A stretch of DNA of 64,000 bases from contig CP048469.1 in assembly GCA_025559845.1 (NCBI GenBank), positions 868,001 to 932,000 on the forward strand, given 5' to 3'. The DNA is from Agrobacterium tumefaciens. GTDB taxonomy: Bacteria > Pseudomonadota > Alphaproteobacteria > Rhizobiales > Rhizobiaceae. A model generated the notes under the pieces. It ran no database searches. It was not told where the DNA came from and saw only the letters and a list, made by a program, of their open reading frames with translations. The position numbers were made by a program, and so were the translations under genes. This document shows positions 45,970 to 53,008 of this stretch, piece after piece. Position 1 is the stretch's first letter; each line of letters starts with the position of its first letter.

Positions 45970-46823
45970 GCTACCCCCGTAAGGAATAGCGGAACCTGCA
46001 TCGCATCGAGACGATCTCTGCCGGCCGGGTTAACCCAAATCACTTCCGTGCGTTCGCGCGCGCCATCCGCCAGGGCAGAACGGGTCACGCGCTTCCAGTC
46101 GGATAGCGCATCGTCATAGAGCTTCGATGCATAGCCGGACAGGACAACCATGCCGCTAAGCGCTCGTAGTTGCTCAAGGAGACGGATGTGATCATCGTCC
46201 GACATCTCAAATTCATAGGTATGCCTTGGAAGCTTGCCGTTTCCGCCGAGATCTCGACTGCTGTGCACGTAGGGCGGATCGACATAGAAAAGCGTTTCTG
46301 CGCCGTCGAATTTGCCAAGGACGTAATCAGCGGGTCGGCTCTCTATTACAATTCCACGCAGTCGCTCGATGAGTGCAGGAAGGCAATCACTATAGTTGGC
46401 CCAATCTTTAGCTGGAGGGCCTCCACTACGGTTGCTGTCGTTCCTAAAACCTGTCGTACGGTTTTTGACGGCATCACCGCCAAAGCCAAGAAAGGACCGT
46501 GTAACAAGTCTGCGCGCGCGCTCTACCGGATCTTCGCAGGACTCATATGCCAAAGCGAATTCCGCCCTGGCGAAGGGTGTCATGCGAATTGCCTCGACGA
46601 GCTCATCGGCCCGCGAAGATCTGAGAACCTGAAAGAGATTCACAGCTTCATTGTCGAGGTCGTTATAGACTTCGGCATGGGATCTCGGCTTCCGTAAAAG
46701 GACTGATGCAGCCCCTCCGAACGGCTCGACATATGTGCGGTGCTCAGGAAAGTGGCTTATGATCCATGGCGCGAGGAGCCATTTCCCTCCATGCCAACGC
46801 ATAGCTGGTCGAGTTGGCGTCAT
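45966..46823 (-). CDS. D12-class DNA adenine N6-methyltransferase
   Basis: 285 residues. Motif I MRWHGGKWLLAPWI and YVEPFGGAASVLL; catalytic motif IV FYVDPPYVHS. It methylates adenine, perhaps to protect phage DNA from host restriction. The class is that of Dam and M.DpnII; the target cannot be read from sequence. No matching restriction enzyme is adjacent, the small HNH protein being the only nuclease nearby. Confidence 0.9.
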   Translation of the reverse strand: MTPTRPAMRWHGGKWLLAPWIISHFPEHRTYVEPFGGAASVLLRKPRSHAEVYNDLDNEAVNLFQVLRSSRADELVEAIRMTPFARAEFALAYESCEDPVERARRLVTRSFLGFGGDAVKNRTTGFRNDSNRSGGPPAKDWANYSDCLPALIERLRGIVIESRPADYVLGKFDGAETLFYVDPPYVHSSRDLGGNGKLPRHTYEFEMSDDDHIRLLEQLRALSGMVVLSGYASKLYDDALSDWKRVTRSALADGARERTEVIWVNPAGRDRLDAMQVPLFLTGVA

Positions 46824-47185
46824 GCTCGTCCCGCCTCCAGCGCTCGGCAGTAGGCTTTCATTTTAAGGAATTCGATGAAGGGCAACGATCCGTCGTAGTC
46901 CAGGTAATCTTGATAATTCTGCTGGCCACGGGTGAGCTTGGGCGGAGAAGGGCTGTTGGCAATGACTGCGCGCTTGCCTTCCTCGGTCACGGTAAAGCAG
47001 TCGTCTCCTCCCGCGAGCGGATGGTTCTTACGGACAGCCATGTAGCCAGCCGCAACAAGTGACATGCAGGCGGCATGGTCTTTGCTTCCTTCGCCGGTCA
47101 CGAAGTGGTTGCGATACATCGAGCCGCGCCCGTATTCATCGAGGCCAAGGGAGTGCTGCAGGATGTGGAGTTGATCAGCGTCCAT
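46820..47185 (-). CDS. Phage protein, unknown
   Basis: 121 residues from MDADQLHILQHSLGLDEYGR. The sequence (NHFVTGEGSKDHAACMSLVAAGYMA, quoted in part, then GGDDCFTVTEEGKRAV) looks like a small winged-helix-like domain found in phage early regions; no function. The start overlaps the end of the upstream gene by 11 bases. Confidence 0.6.
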   Translation of the reverse strand: MDADQLHILQHSLGLDEYGRGSMYRNHFVTGEGSKDHAACMSLVAAGYMAVRKNHPLAGGDDCFTVTEEGKRAVIANSPSPPKLTRGQQNYQDYLDYDGSLPFIEFLKMKAYCRALEAGRA

Positions 47186-47747
47186 CGTTGACGCCCTCCG
47201 CATGAGATTGCAGGACCGCGTTAAGCGCCGCCCTTGCTTCATCGCGCGCATCAAGCGCAGTTTCGTAGGTGTTCGGAAACTCTTTCCGCGCCGCGATGAC
47301 ACTTTCCCATATCAGGCTTCCACCACCTCGCCGGTTGCGAAATTCCCAGATCGCCTTGGCGGCGACCTCGACACATTCTTCGACCGACAAGGATTGCGCC
47401 GTGGCATATCCCGAGAAGCGCGTATCGTGTGGATGGGGCATAAATTCAATCGGGTTGGACGGGCTTTCTCCTTCGAGATCCCACCAATAGCCATTCTTAT
47501 CGTCAGTCCAGACGGCTTCATAAATTCGGCCGTCCTCATCTCGCACCCAATAGCGATCGGACATGCGAAGCGTAATGCCGACTTCTGAGAAATCCTGAAC
47601 GTCCGTTATGGACCGATCAGCATGGACTGTAGGAAGCCACCGAAATCCAAGCTCGCGTTGACTTGCAATTTTCCCTTCTTCAAAGCCCTGCGCGTACGCA
47701 GCATCGCGCCGCCGCTTGTTGGTAAGATGTGCGTTGGGCTTCTTCAT
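47175..47747 (-). CDS. Phage protein, unknown
   Basis: 190 residues from MKKPNAHLTNKRRRDAAYAQ with a strong GGAGGAGC site. A central Trp-rich part (IYEAVWTDDKNGYWWDLEG) and a helical C-terminus. No family recognised. Confidence 0.6.
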   Translation of the reverse strand: MKKPNAHLTNKRRRDAAYAQGFEEGKIASQRELGFRWLPTVHADRSITDVQDFSEVGITLRMSDRYWVRDEDGRIYEAVWTDDKNGYWWDLEGESPSNPIEFMPHPHDTRFSGYATAQSLSVEECVEVAAKAIWEFRNRRGGGSLIWESVIAARKEFPNTYETALDARDEARAALNAVLQSHAEGVNDGR

Positions 47748-48331
47748 AGTCCGCTCCTCCGCAGGTGGTGATATGTTTCGAGGAAGATCTCGGCGGCCTT
47801 GTGCGGGTTTTCCCATGGGAAAATTTCCGCATCGAACGGCTCGACGCCCTTGATCATTCCCCACGTTTCGCCCTTGGTTGGCATAAGGTCGCGTTGCTCT
47901 GTTGCAAGCATCCGCATGTCGAGAAACTTGATGTACGTAGGATCGCGCACCTCTACCCCGAACCGAGCCAGTCCTGCCGCTTCGCAGCGCTTCTCGATGC
48001 GCTTGTAGTCCGGGCATTCCGATTTCAGGGGTGCGTTCATATCGCCGCAGGTAACTTCGCCGACTTCATGCATCAGCGCTGCCATCTTGTGCCCTGGCTC
48101 GGCGTGACCGGCCATTACGACGCAATGCTGCGAGATCGGGTAATAGACGCGCTCTCCAGTACGGCGACTGACGCAGTGGCCGGTAAACCGCGACTGAAAC
48201 GAGAGGCTGTAGGCGACATCTTCAATCGTTAGCTCAGCCGCTTCGGGATTGTGGAAGTTGAAGTACGTTCCGGAGCCGAGAAGTATGGTCGGGCCGTTGA
48301 TCTGATGAATGTTGCTTGATGGTTGCGTCAT
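47744..48331 (-). CDS. HD-superfamily phosphohydrolase-like phage protein
   Basis: 195 residues from MTQPSSNIHQINGPTILLGS. The layout matches phage HD hydrolases of the YfbR type (YYPISQHCVVMAGHAEPGHKMAALMHEVGEVTCGDMNAPLK, quoted in parts), perhaps acting on deoxynucleotides. The usual HD pair reads H-E here (LMHEVGE). It is coupled to dnaN (TGATG) upstream. Confidence 0.75.
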   Translation of the reverse strand: MTQPSSNIHQINGPTILLGSGTYFNFHNPEAAELTIEDVAYSLSFQSRFTGHCVSRRTGERVYYPISQHCVVMAGHAEPGHKMAALMHEVGEVTCGDMNAPLKSECPDYKRIEKRCEAAGLARFGVEVRDPTYIKFLDMRMLATEQRDLMPTKGETWGMIKGVEPFDAEIFPWENPHKAAEIFLETYHHLRRSGL

Positions 48332-49479
48332 CACTGAACCCTTATTGGCATGACGATAAAGTCGTCGTCGGCGTAGTCGTCGTCTGAATCGCAATCCGGC
48401 GTGAAATGTCCCGGTGCTCCGGGGTCTGTGCCGTGAAGTCGAAACGACGTGGTGGAAATGCTGGAGAGAGTCTCGTTGACGTACACGCCGTTGAAACCGC
48501 GCAGGTGTCCCGGGCCGTCAAACTCAACATCGACGGTTTCTGCTGCGTTCTGGCCGTCTCTGGTCGACAACTCGATTTGCATGGAGCCATCGGCAACGTT
48601 GAACTTGATCGCCTCGCTGGTCGTGTCTCCAGCAATGACGCAGGCGCGTGTGATCGCCTTACTTATCGCGTCCCGGTTCGCGCGCAGGAACACGACGTTG
48701 CGTTTCGGAATGATGCGGGAATATTCCGGGAACTGACCGTCGACGAGCTTCGAAACGATCGTGATGTCTTCGCACTCGATGACGATCTTTCGATCATTAA
48801 TGTAAGCTGAGCAGGGCGCTTTCGTCTGACCCAGAAGCTTGCGAAACACCTGGACGGTTTTCGTCGGCACGATCTGAGCCTGAAACTTGTTGAGGCTCTG
48901 CGGCGTGTGACGTGACACGGCTAGCTTGAGGCCATTCGTGGCGACGACTGCCAGCTTGCCATTTTCAAGCCCTTCGATGAATGCGCCCATCAGGTGCGTA
49001 CGATCTTTCATCGTCGTGTTGATGGCGTGAGACACCTTCCCGAGAGCGTCCGCGAGCTGGTTCGACTGCGTGACGAACGCCAATGCCGGTCTCTCTGTAC
49101 CGATGCACGGGAAATCCGACGCCGGCAGGGTGTGAAGATTGAAGCGGGATCTTCCGCCGCTGACAGAAACCTGACCGGGAAACTTGCCAGGGGCCAGCGT
49201 GATTTCGGCTGACTCGGGCATGTTCTTGACGATGCGATAGAACTCGTCTGCAGCAATCGTCAGACCTTCGTCGTCGCCGGTCTCCAGGAGGTCGCAGCGT
49301 GTCTCGACCTCGATATCAAGATTGGTGCCACGCAGCAGCAGGCGTTCGCCCTCCGGCAGCAGCAGCACGTTTTCAAGGATTGGAATGTTGTCCTTGGTCG
49401 GCACAGCCTCGGTGACTGCGGCGAGAGCTGTCAGAAGCACAGACCGGTGTGCGCGGAAATGGAATGGCTGGTTGCTCAT
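48331..49479 (-). CDS. dnaN: Phage DNA polymerase III sliding clamp (beta subunit)
   Basis: 382 residues from MSNQPFHFRAHRSVLLTALA. Three clamp domains are recognisable (LLTALAAVTEAVPTKDNIPILENVLL, quoted in part; IEGLENGKLAVVATNGLKLAVS; end IVMPIRVQ like the VMPMRL end of bacterial clamps). An Asp-rich insertion (DCDSDDDYADDD) precedes the end. A phage-borne clamp could load the host polymerase on phage DNA. Confidence 0.9.
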   Translation of the reverse strand: MSNQPFHFRAHRSVLLTALAAVTEAVPTKDNIPILENVLLLPEGERLLLRGTNLDIEVETRCDLLETGDDEGLTIAADEFYRIVKNMPESAEITLAPGKFPGQVSVSGGRSRFNLHTLPASDFPCIGTERPALAFVTQSNQLADALGKVSHAINTTMKDRTHLMGAFIEGLENGKLAVVATNGLKLAVSRHTPQSLNKFQAQIVPTKTVQVFRKLLGQTKAPCSAYINDRKIVIECEDITIVSKLVDGQFPEYSRIIPKRNVVFLRANRDAISKAITRACVIAGDTTSEAIKFNVADGSMQIELSTRDGQNAAETVDVEFDGPGHLRGFNGVYVNETLSSISTTSFRLHGTDPGAPGHFTPDCDSDDDYADDDFIVMPIRVQ

Positions 49480-49480
49480 G

Positions 49481-49834
49481 TCAGCCGTTCCGCTTGCCTG
49501 TGAGCAAATCGCCGATTGCGCGCTCATGGGACGGGGGGGCAAGATCAAAGTGACGAGCGAGGATTTCCATCGCCTCGTTAACGTCACCTTCTGCCATGCG
49601 GCGGTATGCCTGCCCCACGTGATACAGATCGCTGTCGTCGAGCTTATTCAGCTTATCGTAGGCCTCGACAATATCGTCATCGTCGAGGTCTCCGATTTCG
49701 ACCTGAACTTTCGCGCTGAACGTCAGATCCGACAGGTTTTCAGCTTGAAGGCGATGCCGTTTCAACCACGCCAAAACACGAGCATCATTGTCGTATTTAG
49801 CGAAATCGACAGTAACTTCCTGATCTACGAACAT
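49481..49834 (-). CDS. Phage protein, unknown
   Basis: 117 residues from MFVDQEVTVDFAKYDNDARV with a GGAGAG site. Acidic middle (VQVEIGDLDDDDIVEAYDKL). Its stop is one base from the dnaN start, so a link with the clamp is possible. Confidence 0.6.
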   Translation of the reverse strand: MFVDQEVTVDFAKYDNDARVLAWLKRHRLQAENLSDLTFSAKVQVEIGDLDDDDIVEAYDKLNKLDDSDLYHVGQAYRRMAEGDVNEAMEILARHFDLAPPSHERAIGDLLTGKRNG

Positions 49835-50118
49835 CTGCGGCTCTCCAATACGGCGGCGTACATGCTCGGGCAGGGCAACGTGATGCTGCTGCCAAAGCGC
49901 CTGATAACGACGGTTCCAAAATTGAAATGGGCTTCGTGGTATGTCTTGCCCATCATCGGCACTTTTGTATGAAGGCGCGTGAAGCGTGCCGTTACTTGCT
50001 TGACTTCCACACCGTAGTGCTCGGCGATCTGGATGCGTCCCATGCCGGTGTTGGCACACTGCAGAAGCCCGACGTTGTTTGGCAGCTTGGCGCGGCCCGG
50101 TGCGTTGTTCTGCTTCAT
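49825..50118 (-). CDS. Phage protein with HTH-like start
   Basis: 97 residues from MKQNNAPGRAKLPNNVGLLQ. A region GMGRIQIAEHYGVEVKQVTARFTRL resembles a helix-turn-helix (IAEHYGVEVKQV). The rest has no clear family. Confidence 0.55.
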   Translation of the reverse strand: MKQNNAPGRAKLPNNVGLLQCANTGMGRIQIAEHYGVEVKQVTARFTRLHTKVPMMGKTYHEAHFNFGTVVIRRFGSSITLPCPSMYAAVLESRRCS

Positions 50119-50119
50119 G

Positions 50120-50224
50120 TCACGCACCCCAGATCAGGAGGCTAGCCAACAGCGCGGCGGCGAAGAACACGCCGACGTAGGTCTGAATGGTGCGCGCCTC
50201 GTGTGCGATTGCGGCCTTAGTCAT
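50120..50224 (-). CDS. Very small membrane protein
   Basis: 34 residues: MTKAAIAHEARTIQ, then a membrane helix from about 15 to 33, ending at TGA (50120-50122), two bases before the next start. Its ATG overlaps the end of the upstream gene. Hidden by size, but fits the operon exactly. Confidence 0.5.
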   Translation of the reverse strand: MTKAAIAHEARTIQTYVGVFFAAALLASLLIWGA

Positions 50225-50567
50225 TGTTCATGCTCCCGTTGACCTGGAGCCACTGACGCAGGGCGCGCATAAGATCGCGGTCGCGGTTGCTGGCTCCAGA
50301 AATGTTGATGATGGGCAAGGCGGCGCGCAGGATGGATTCCAGCGTATCGCCAACCATGGTTGCGTCATGGTCCGGCAGGTTTCGGCCTTTGGTCACGACC
50401 TCGAAAGCGTGGGCGATATCGGCCTGTGCGCCGATAAGCTGCGTGTTCGCCTGTGCGAGCTGGCGCTCGACGTAGGCATCGCCTTCCGACTTGGTCGCTG
50501 TCGCGTTGGAAAACACGAGGCGCACGGGCGGGCGGCGGTGCGGCAGGATGTGGATCTCGGCGCTCAT
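50217..50567 (-). CDS. Phage protein, unknown
   Basis: 116 residues from MSAEIHILPHRRPPVRLVFS. Helical after residue 35 (ERQLAQANTQLIGAQADIAHAFEVV, quoted in part). No family recognised. ATGA coupling upstream. Confidence 0.55.
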   Translation of the reverse strand: MSAEIHILPHRRPPVRLVFSNATATKSEGDAYVERQLAQANTQLIGAQADIAHAFEVVTKGRNLPDHDATMVGDTLESILRAALPIINISGASNRDRDLMRALRQWLQVNGSMNND

Positions 50568-50740
50568 TGCCAGATACCCCCCTGATTGCGCAGGTCGACG
50601 ACTTGCACAGCGGGTGCCGTGGAGCGGAAGTGCGCAAGGGTGATAACTACGATCTCGATTGCGCAAAGCGCCTCAATGTCGGAGCGCATTGCCTCGCTGG
50701 CTGCTTCCATGCGGAAGCGAACAAAGAGAATGCGGATCAT
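50564..50740 (-). CDS. Small phage protein, unknown
   Basis: 58 residues from MIRILFVRFRMEAASEAMRS, ATGA-coupled on both sides. Contains a hydrophobic strand (ALCAIEIVVITLAHF). Function unknown. Confidence 0.5.
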   Translation of the reverse strand: MIRILFVRFRMEAASEAMRSDIEALCAIEIVVITLAHFRSTAPAVQVVDLRNQGGIWQ

Positions 50741-50937
50741 GTGCGCGCATCCCTTGCCAGGTGGCGCTCGTACTCGACGACGCGGGAACCGCAGATCGAC
50801 GCGGCCATCAACAGCGCGATAAAGGCAACAGCAGTCACGCTGATGACAATCGTGCGGCAAAGTGGCATCGGGCGCGCCTTGTGAAAGGTGCCGAGGTTTT
50901 TACAGGTTAGCGGGTAAGCGGGGGATATCTGGGTCAA
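50737..50937 (-). CDS. Small phage membrane protein
   Basis: 66 residues from a TTG start behind GGAGG; the membrane segment is IVISVTAVAFIALLMAASIC. TTG 50937 is chosen because the same leader (AACGGATGGAG) in front of the gene at 51191 positions its start in the same way. Alternatives are ATG 50949 and ATG 50868. Confidence 0.45.
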   Translation of the reverse strand: MTQISPAYPLTCKNLGTFHKARPMPLCRTIVISVTAVAFIALLMAASICGSRVVEYERHLARDART

Positions 50938-50943
50938 GTTGGC

Positions 50944-50991
50944 CTCCATCCGTTCGGGAAACCGTCTCCGCAGAGACGGAAACCGGAACGG
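50944..50991 (-). repeat. Duplicated leader element, copy 1, with hairpin
   Basis: On the minus strand a long imperfect hairpin (core ccgtctc/gagacgg at 50962-50968 with 50973-50979, flanked by ccgttc/gaacgg) runs into AACGGATGGAG (50954-50944). The same 11 bases follow a hairpin at 51198-51259. Confidence 0.6.
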
Positions 50992-50996
50992 ATGTT

Positions 50997-51191
50997 TCAG
51001 GCGGCTGCGCGCTTTTCCAGCACGCGCTTATCGTAGGCGCGGACAACAGCCTCTGTGCCGCAACGCCTAATTTCGGCATCAGTGAACCATTGGCGCAGGT
51101 CGGTTACCGTGCAGCCGTCGCCAACGCGAAGGACTGCGTCGGACATGGCGTCCTTCAGCTCAGAGTCGGTTTTGGTATTGATATGCAGCAT
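50997..51191 (-). CDS. Phage protein, unknown; first gene of the leftward operon
   Basis: 64 residues from MLHINTKTDSELKDAMSDAV with GGAGA upstream. Helical; a segment TDLRQWFTDAEIRRCGTEAVVRAYD could be a small nucleic-acid-binding fold, quoted loosely. Being first after the leftward promoter it may act early (anti-host or regulatory role), but this is only position-based. Confidence 0.55.
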   Translation of the reverse strand: MLHINTKTDSELKDAMSDAVLRVGDGCTVTDLRQWFTDAEIRRCGTEAVVRAYDKRVLEKRAAA

Positions 51192-51197
51192 TGCGGT

Positions 51198-51259
51198 CTC
51201 CATCCGTTAAGGGGTGGACCGGACGGCGCGAGGCAGGGGGTAAGGGTCGCCGTCCGGTC
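51198..51259 (-). repeat. Duplicated leader element, copy 2, with 12-bp hairpin
   Basis: gaccggacggcg (51217-51228) pairs perfectly with cgccgtccggtc (51248-51259); on the plus strand five T follow, so it can also stop rightward transcription. AACGGATGGAG (51208-51198, minus strand) follows, as in copy 1. Confidence 0.65.
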
Positions 51260-51291
51260 TTTTTCCGAACCGTGTAAGTTCGAATGGACGG

Positions 51292-51320
51292 AATTTCGCG
51301 ATAATCGCAAAATAAGTCAA
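51292..51320 (-). promoter_or_regulatory. Candidate leftward early promoter (PL-like)
   Basis: Minus strand TTGACT (51320-51315), 17-base spacer containing an operator, weak -10 GAAATT (51297-51292). Transcription would begin near 51285 and enter the gene at 51191. Confidence 0.5.
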
Positions 51321-51342
51321 GAGTTAAAATCGCGATAATCGC
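51294..51342. promoter_or_regulatory. Left operator pair (OL-like)
   Basis: Two copies of tcgcgataatcgc: within tttcgcgataatcgcaaa at 51294-51311, and at 51330-51342. The same 13 bases occur right of the repressor gene at 52515-52527. Confidence 0.75.
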
Positions 51343-51406
51343 TACGTCGATATTTTTAACCGCAAGACGTTTTGCGCCATTGGGCGACCGAATCAATAAA
51401 AATCAG

Positions 51407-51437
51407 ACTCGACTCTCTGTTGAGTTGATGCTTTTTT
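51407..51437 (+). terminator. Hairpin with T-tract upstream of the 51470 gene
   Basis: actcgac/gttgagt (51407-51413 with 51419-51425, one G-U pair) followed after six bases by six T. It may stop transcripts entering the 51470 gene from the left or act as an attenuator. Confidence 0.45.
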
Positions 51438-51469
51438 AGCGTGAACGTAACCAGAACATTGAGGCAAAA

Positions 51470-51736
51470 ATGAAGAGGCCGCCAATTGATCACCCGCATG
51501 CAATGAGGCTCATTGTCGAGCTTTCAAGCCTGTATGTGGCCTGTGACGATTGCGGTCATTCGAGAATTCTAGGTTTGGATAACTTGCGCAGAGTAGGTGA
51601 TCTCGGCGTCTTTAACTACATGCAACTGTGCCGGAAGATCAGGTGCAGTGAGTGCCCAAAAACCCTTCCGGCATTTAGAAATTTGACCATCCGCCCGACA
51701 TGGCGGGTTGATCAACTTAATCAAAGCATGGCGTGA
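51470..51736 (+). CDS. Small protein with two Cys pairs (zinc-ribbon-like), possible lysogenic-conversion gene
   Basis: 88 residues, GAGG site. CDDCGHSRIL at 28-37 and CRKIRCSEC near 59-67 could bind zinc. Located between the left operator and the repressor gene, on the opposite strand to both, in the place of lambda rex. The base composition is lower in GC than its neighbours. It may be expressed in the lysogen; no function is known. The last 16 bases overlap the repressor gene end to end. Confidence 0.6.
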   Translation: MKRPPIDHPHAMRLIVELSSLYVACDDCGHSRILGLDNLRRVGDLGVFNYMQLCRKIRCSECPKTLPAFRNLTIRPTWRVDQLNQSMA

Positions 51737-52446
51737 AAAACTACTTTGTGGATGCTGAAAACCTTACTTGAGGGGAACTCCAGTTCATGTTCCTCACCGG
51801 GGCCGGGGTTGTACTGGTAGAGCCGCAGGATGTCCGAGTTTTGGCTTTCATATCGCTTGATGTAGCTGGATACCTCATCGTCTTCGTTGTCGCCTAAAAT
51901 CTGAACAATGACATCGTCGCCTTTTCGGTAGCGGGCATGAGGGTTAGCCCATGCAGTTTCACCGTGATAATAGCGAGGCTCTCCGGAGCTTCCTTGGATC
52001 TGCACAGCATATGCGCCTTCAACGCCTTCCAGTCCTGGCGGGCAAAACACACGCGCGATGTCCTGCCCGTTCATGATAAATCGGCCGTTGGCTCCGGCGG
52101 ATATCTGCCCTCTGAGCGGGATGGAGACGTCGCCTGGGAAGCTCTGCCAACGAGGCGGGAAACTCGCATTCGGTTGGGGTCGTTTTAGTCCCGTAACGGT
52201 ATCTGGGTCGCTTGGCGAAAGCCAGCGCGTCATTTCCTCGTAGCCTGGAGGAAGCTCGTTGAAATGGCGTGCGATCGCCTCAAGCTCTTGTACGTCGATT
52301 TTTCGCTGTTCTTTCGCTCCGGGCTGCATCCTGCTCACAACCGTCGGCGTAACGCCAATTGCAGCCGCAAGCGCATTCGCGGCGCCTCGCTTCGCCTTGA
52401 GCTTTTGTTGAAGCCAGATCTTAATTTCGTGCTGTGGGTCTTGCAT
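51721..52446 (-). CDS. CI-like repressor with S24 peptidase domain
   Basis: 241 residues from MQDPQHEIKIWLQQKLKAKR. N-terminal helix-turn-helix (ANALAAAIGVTPTVVSRMQPG, quoted in part), a linker with a possible Ala-Gly self-cleavage site (ISAGANG), and an S24 domain with the nucleophile in QGSSGEPRYYHGE and a lysine in SSYIKRYES. The usual Ser-Met is Ser-Gly here. It should hold the lysogenic state and be inactivated by RecA. Five operator copies flank it. Confidence 0.88.
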   Translation of the reverse strand: MQDPQHEIKIWLQQKLKAKRGAANALAAAIGVTPTVVSRMQPGAKEQRKIDVQELEAIARHFNELPPGYEEMTRWLSPSDPDTVTGLKRPQPNASFPPRWQSFPGDVSIPLRGQISAGANGRFIMNGQDIARVFCPPGLEGVEGAYAVQIQGSSGEPRYYHGETAWANPHARYRKGDDVIVQILGDNEDDEVSSYIKRYESQNSDILRLYQYNPGPGEEHELEFPSSKVFSIHKVVFHAML

Positions 52447-52454
52447 GGCTCGAC

Positions 52455-52539
52455 TTTCGCGTAATTCGCAAAAAAATCCATCGCGAAAAACGCAACATAC
52501 GGGTTGACATTAAATCGCGATAATCGCAAAGATCGCGAC
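52455..52539. promoter_or_regulatory. Right operator cluster (OR-like)
   Basis: tttcgcgtaattcgcaaa (52455-52472), tcgcgaaaaacgcaa (52481-52495) and tcgcgataatcgc (52515-52527), followed by a half site tcgcg (52533-52537). The first two are diverged copies of the third. Confidence 0.75.
52504..52532 (+). promoter_or_regulatory. Candidate rightward early promoter (PR-like)
   Basis: TTGACA (52504-52509), 17-base spacer containing the third operator, weak -10 CAAAGA (52527-52532). The predicted start point lies at or next to the ATG at 52540, so the first mRNA may be leaderless. Confidence 0.5.
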
Positions 52540-52785
52540 ATGAGCGAAAACCACCTAGAACCGGCGAAGTCTGTGATTGCCAAAATCGGCATCGAGAGAG
52601 TGTCTGTTGTAACAGGCAAGCACATTTCGCGCGTGTACAGGTGGATGTATCCGAAAGATCGTGGTGGCACCGGAGGGATAATTCCTCAGGCCGATGCCTT
52701 CCTGCTTTTAGATCACGCTAAATCGGAAGGCATTCAGCTTTCTGCAGAAGATTTTTTCAGGGTTTCTCGGAGGGCTGCGGAATGA
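52540..52785 (+). CDS. Carph-isopro domain protein in Cro position
   Basis: 81 residues from MSENHLEPAKSVIAKIGIER. Core SVVTGKHISRVYRWMYPKDRGGTGGIIPQADAFLLL, quoted in part, matches the carph-isopro (HTH-like) domain of phage early genes. As the first rightward gene opposite the repressor it probably has the Cro role. No ribosome site precedes the ATG. Confidence 0.82.
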   Translation: MSENHLEPAKSVIAKIGIERVSVVTGKHISRVYRWMYPKDRGGTGGIIPQADAFLLLDHAKSEGIQLSAEDFFRVSRRAAE

Positions 52786-52940
52786 CGGCAATCCGAACCA
52801 TTTCAAGTGCTGCGCGCTGGGTCGTCCCCTTGTTGCTGCGCACCCGCCGTGACGCTCCTCCTCCCAGCTCCGGCGGACTCTCTCTTGGTGGTTCTCTTTC
52901 ATGTGGGCCGCCTTTGCTTGGTTGGACTCTACGAAGCTAA
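52782..52940 (+). CDS. Very small hypothetical phage protein
   Basis: 52 residues, with a clear GGAGGG site and an ATGA overlap with the preceding gene. Starts MTAIRTISSAARWVVPLLLR; Arg/Pro/Gly-rich. Too short for standard gene finding; the coupling is the support. Confidence 0.5.
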   Translation: MTAIRTISSAARWVVPLLLRTRRDAPPPSSGGLSLGGSLSCGPPLLGWTLRS

Positions 52941-53008
52941 TCGCAGCTCGCAGCAAATTCACCGGAAGAATTTCCGAAAAGATTCCCTTGATTTTCGAGG
53001 ACGATTTC

